A DNA stretch of 64,000 bases from Anopheles merus (lineage: Eukaryota; Arthropoda; Insecta; Diptera; Culicidae). The notes below the pieces were generated by a model. It saw nothing but the letters and a program-made list of their open reading frames with translations, did not search any database and was not told where the DNA came from. The position numbers were made by a program, and so were the translations under genes. Of this stretch, positions 60,871 through 64,000 are shown piece by piece; position 1 is the first letter of the stretch, and each line of letters begins with the position of its first letter. Where the stretch lies: positions 42,901 to 106,900 of the forward strand of contig NW_024427649.1 of the NCBI RefSeq assembly GCF_017562075.2, read 5' to 3'.

Positions 60871-63800
60871 ATAGTAACAGTATAAATTATCACCTGGCAC
60901 CCCGCCCCTCACCATACCATCACACACCACGCATCAATGGCACATCCTACCCCGGGTCCTCGCCCCGCTCATTGCTCATCACCGAAACCGAACACACATT
61001 GCACAATAGTATCGTCCACCGAAGCTATACGCACCGAAACAACAGTAGACAGACAGCAAGTAACAATCCAGCAATAGTTGATAACAGTACTAATAATCAG
61101 CTGGCACCCCGCTCCTCACCATACCTTGGCGTAGCACCAATCACTGCTGTGGGCCTCGATGATAGTTCGGCTCATACTCACCAGAATGTCTCTTCTTACT
61201 TACATCTGCACGTGTTTTATCAGAACGTTAGAGGAATTCGTACCAAACTTAATAATCTACGTCTAGCTCTGGGAGAATCTGATTACGACATAATTGCACT
61301 GACAGAAACGTGGCTCGACGAGTCAATACCATCCTCTCTCATCTCTGATGATTCCTATTCAATTTACCGATGTGATCGTAATGGTGAGAACAGTTCTCGC
61401 TCTCGCGGCGGAGGCGTGCTGATCGCATGCTCTTCTAAGCTCTCTAGTACACAGATAACACATACATATGCAACTCTGGAGCTGGTCTGGTCGTGTATCA
61501 AGCTTAATCATGTGTCCATTTACATCGGAGTAGTTTACATTCCACCGGACCGGAGTAAGTGTGACGATACGTTAAACGCTCTGCATGATAGCGTCAGTGT
61601 AATTGTGGAGAGAATGAAACCGACTGATTTGTTGCTGCTATTGGGAGACTTTAACAAACCATCTCTCTCCTGGATCGCTTCACCATGTGACGTCAACTGT
61701 TTTATCCCTTCGATGACCGACAATGATGGATCGCTAACGGATGGAATGGTGCTTAATGGATTGTCACAGATATCGGGAGTGAAAAATGCTTTTGATCACC
61801 AACTGGACCTTATTTTCGTAAACCAGAATGTTAAATCGGCCAGCTCAGAGATTTCTGAATCCAACACACCGCTTCTCAATCTTGACAATTACCATCTTGC
61901 ATTAGAATTAGCAATATCATTCAAACTTCTGTTTCTGTTCCGTTCGCTCGTTCTAACCCTAGAGTAAAACGTTTTGATTTTCGTAAAATGAACTTTGGTG
62001 CTTTTGAGCAATTTATGTTGAATTCGGACCTTAATTTTATTGAATCAGCCCCTTCTATCGACGATGCCGTGAATCAACTTAATCATGTTATCCTTTCATC
62101 CTTCCCTCTTTGTTGTCCCATCCTAAATCCTCCTCCTAAGCCTGCGTGGTCGAACAGATCCTTAAAAGCTTTACGAACGGATAAGAAGCGTAAACAGCGT
62201 GCATATATGCATACTCGCTCTCAACATGCCCAACGGGTATACAAATATGCTTCCACTGCATATCGAATTTACAACAGAGCGTGCTATAAACTATACATCA
62301 TGCGTCTCCAATTAAGATTTATCTCTGACCCTCGGTCTTTCTGGCGATTTGCTAATAATCGTCGAAACTCTATTGGCATCCCTTCCATAATTTCCCTTGG
62401 CGATGAAGTGGCTGATACGCCCTCCAGCTGCAGCGAGTTATTTGCTAGACATTTTTCTAGCGTATTTGTGGACCCAGACTCCAGTCCAGTATCCTTATCT
62501 GATGGCTTAGCATATGTACCAAGTGATATAATTTCCTGCAACACAGTGGCTATCGATGATGAGGTCATTTACTCAGCATTGAAAAAATTAAAAAATTGCT
62601 TTTCGCCGGGTCCAGATGGCATACCCGCTTGCATATTGAAAAAATTCAGCACTTTGTTTGTTCCCATACTTAAACGCCTGTATGTGAGATCCTTTCAAGA
62701 GGGAACCTTTCCAGCTCTTTGGAAATTGCTTGGATATGTCCTATTTTTAAAAAAGGTGATCGTTCAGTCGCTTCAAATTATCGTGGTGTGTCCATTCTAT
62801 GTGCTATGGCTAAGGTGTTTGAGTCACTCGTTCATACTGCCATTCTTCCATGCGTAACGAACTATATAACGCAACATCAACACGGATTTATGCCTAAACG
62901 ATCCACCACGAGCAACCTAATGCACTTTGTGTCTTCATTTATGTCGAATATTGCATGTAATCGTCAAGTGGATGCATTATATACTGATTTTAAAGCCGCT
63001 TTTGACAGTCTACCACATGACCTGCTAATAGCTAAGCTAAAGAAATTAGGAATAGGATATCCTTTAATAACTTGGCTAAATTCATTTATAGCAAACCGTA
63101 GCTACACAGTCAAAATAGAGAATTTCCTCTCTTCTATTATCTTATACATAACGATTGTATTAATCGCAGCATCTTGGTGCTCGTCTAATGGGTTAGTGCT
63201 TTGTCCCCCTAAATGCTGTGTTGTCTCTTTTGGTCGTCCTAACAGGAAAATTACATGGAATTACTTTTTTGGTCAAACTCAGATCTTTAGAGAGTCTTCT
63301 ATTAGGACCTTGGTGTTTGGCTCGATGACTCCCTCATATTCAAGGATCAGATCAATCATGTCGTTGCTAAAGCGAACAAAGCGTTGGGACTAATAATTCG
63401 TCTTGCCTCTGAGTTGAGAGATCCGCTATGCCTGAAGGCGCTTTACTGTTGCTGGGTTCGATCTATTCTGGATTACGCTTGTGTTGTGTGGACCCCGGCT
63501 GGAGGTGTCGCTATGCAGAGACTAGAGAGAGTGCAGAGGAAGTTTACGCGTATCGCTATTCGTAGATTTCTGCACGACATAATGCACCTGTGCCCTCTTA
63601 TTCTCTCCGCTGTCGTATGTTGGGCTTGATGGAAATCAAATCCCGGCATTCACACGCGCAGTCTTACTTCATTGCCAGCCTCCTGACTTCCAATATCGAT
63701 GCTCCTTCGCTCCTCAGCTCCATTCCTATTTACGTCCCTTCTCGTCGTCTCCGCGACAGACCTCCCATTTTTATCCCCTTCCGCCGTTCTGTTTTTGGTG

Positions 63801-63933
63801 AGAGAGATCCATTTTTGAGAGCTTGCGCAGCATTTAATGAAGCTCATGATTTGCTCGACTACCACGTCGTCTTGTCCAGTTTTCGCTCTCGTCTTTCTGA
63901 GTCCTTGTCTCTATCATCACCTCCCATCCTTAA
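60825..63933 (+). pseudogene. CR1-like ORF2, copy 3, frameshifted and lacking the RT active-site Asp pair
   Basis: The endonuclease is intact in one frame to about 61918, where loss of an A shifts it. RT blocks SPGPDGIP and DFKAAFD are recognisable, with a further loss near 62724. The PQG block is missing as in the other copies. In addition, about 108 bp covering LFADDLKIF and the following 25 or so residues are gone, replaced by CGCAG at 63165-63169. Two more 1-bp losses follow. The RT cannot be functional. Stop equivalent TAA at 63931-63933. Confidence 0.85.
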
Positions 63934-64000
63934 CACTTCCTTCTTCCTTAGTTTTGTAAGACATATTATTTGTGAAACCCTAGGCGGCTGACAATATGAA

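Larger units (their letters stand above)
59570..64000 (+). mobile_element. CR1-like non-LTR retrotransposon, copy 3 (cut by window end)
   Basis: Same 5' junction and monomer phase as copies 1 and 2. It shares with copy 2 the 116-bp segment missing in copy 1 and the variants DNYHLALE and GTCCTGCTCATC. It carries private 1-bp losses near 60546, 61919, 62724, 63304 and 63576, a 1-bp gain near 60719, and a deletion of about 108 bp replaced by about 5 nt at 63165-63169. The window ends at CAATATGAA, just before the expected tail. Confidence 0.9.

Overview
The window is eukaryotic heterochromatin-like DNA made almost entirely of repeats. It is one long head-to-tail satellite array (period about 378 bp, every unit on the + orientation, roughly 120 units) interrupted by non-LTR retrotransposons of two families. 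I see no host protein-coding gene, tRNA, rRNA or CRISPR array. The two element families (an RTE-like element and a CR1-like element resembling the T1/Q group of mosquitoes) suggest a dipteran, most likely a mosquito. That is inference from family resemblance, not a database match.

Layout. 1-648: satellite. 649 to about 4050: minus-strand RTE-like element with endonuclease and reverse transcriptase, broken by two nonsense codons and one frameshift, followed by about 160 bp of unassigned promoter-like sequence. 4051-7995: divergent satellite units of uneven length. 7996-12462: CR1-like copy 1, whose ORF1 and ORF2 are fused into one 1375-residue frame by a 116-bp deletion. 12463-43848: main satellite block of about 83 units, divergent at the left with a 4-unit higher-order repeat (HOR), then a very homogeneous core with a 3-unit HOR. 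43849-48348: CR1 copy 2, with separate overlapping ORF1 and ORF2 and a decayed 3' third. 48346-49703: 5'-truncated CR1 copy joined directly to the end of copy 2. 49704-59569: satellite with a 2-unit HOR and a duplicated block carrying a 180-bp deletion. 59570-64000: CR1 copy 3, frameshifted, lacking the catalytic FADD region, and running to the window edge.

How the parts relate. The 5' junctions of all three long CR1 copies, and both visible 3' junctions, fall at the same base of the satellite monomer, with no clear target-site duplication. All four copies, including the truncated one, share the same in-frame loss of the RT block that normally carries the Gln-Gly (PQG) motif. The parent was therefore probably already defective, and the copies were most likely multiplied together with the satellite by unequal exchange or segmental duplication (or mobilised in trans), not by their own RT. 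Copies 2 and 3 also share private variants in the flanking satellite, which supports duplication.
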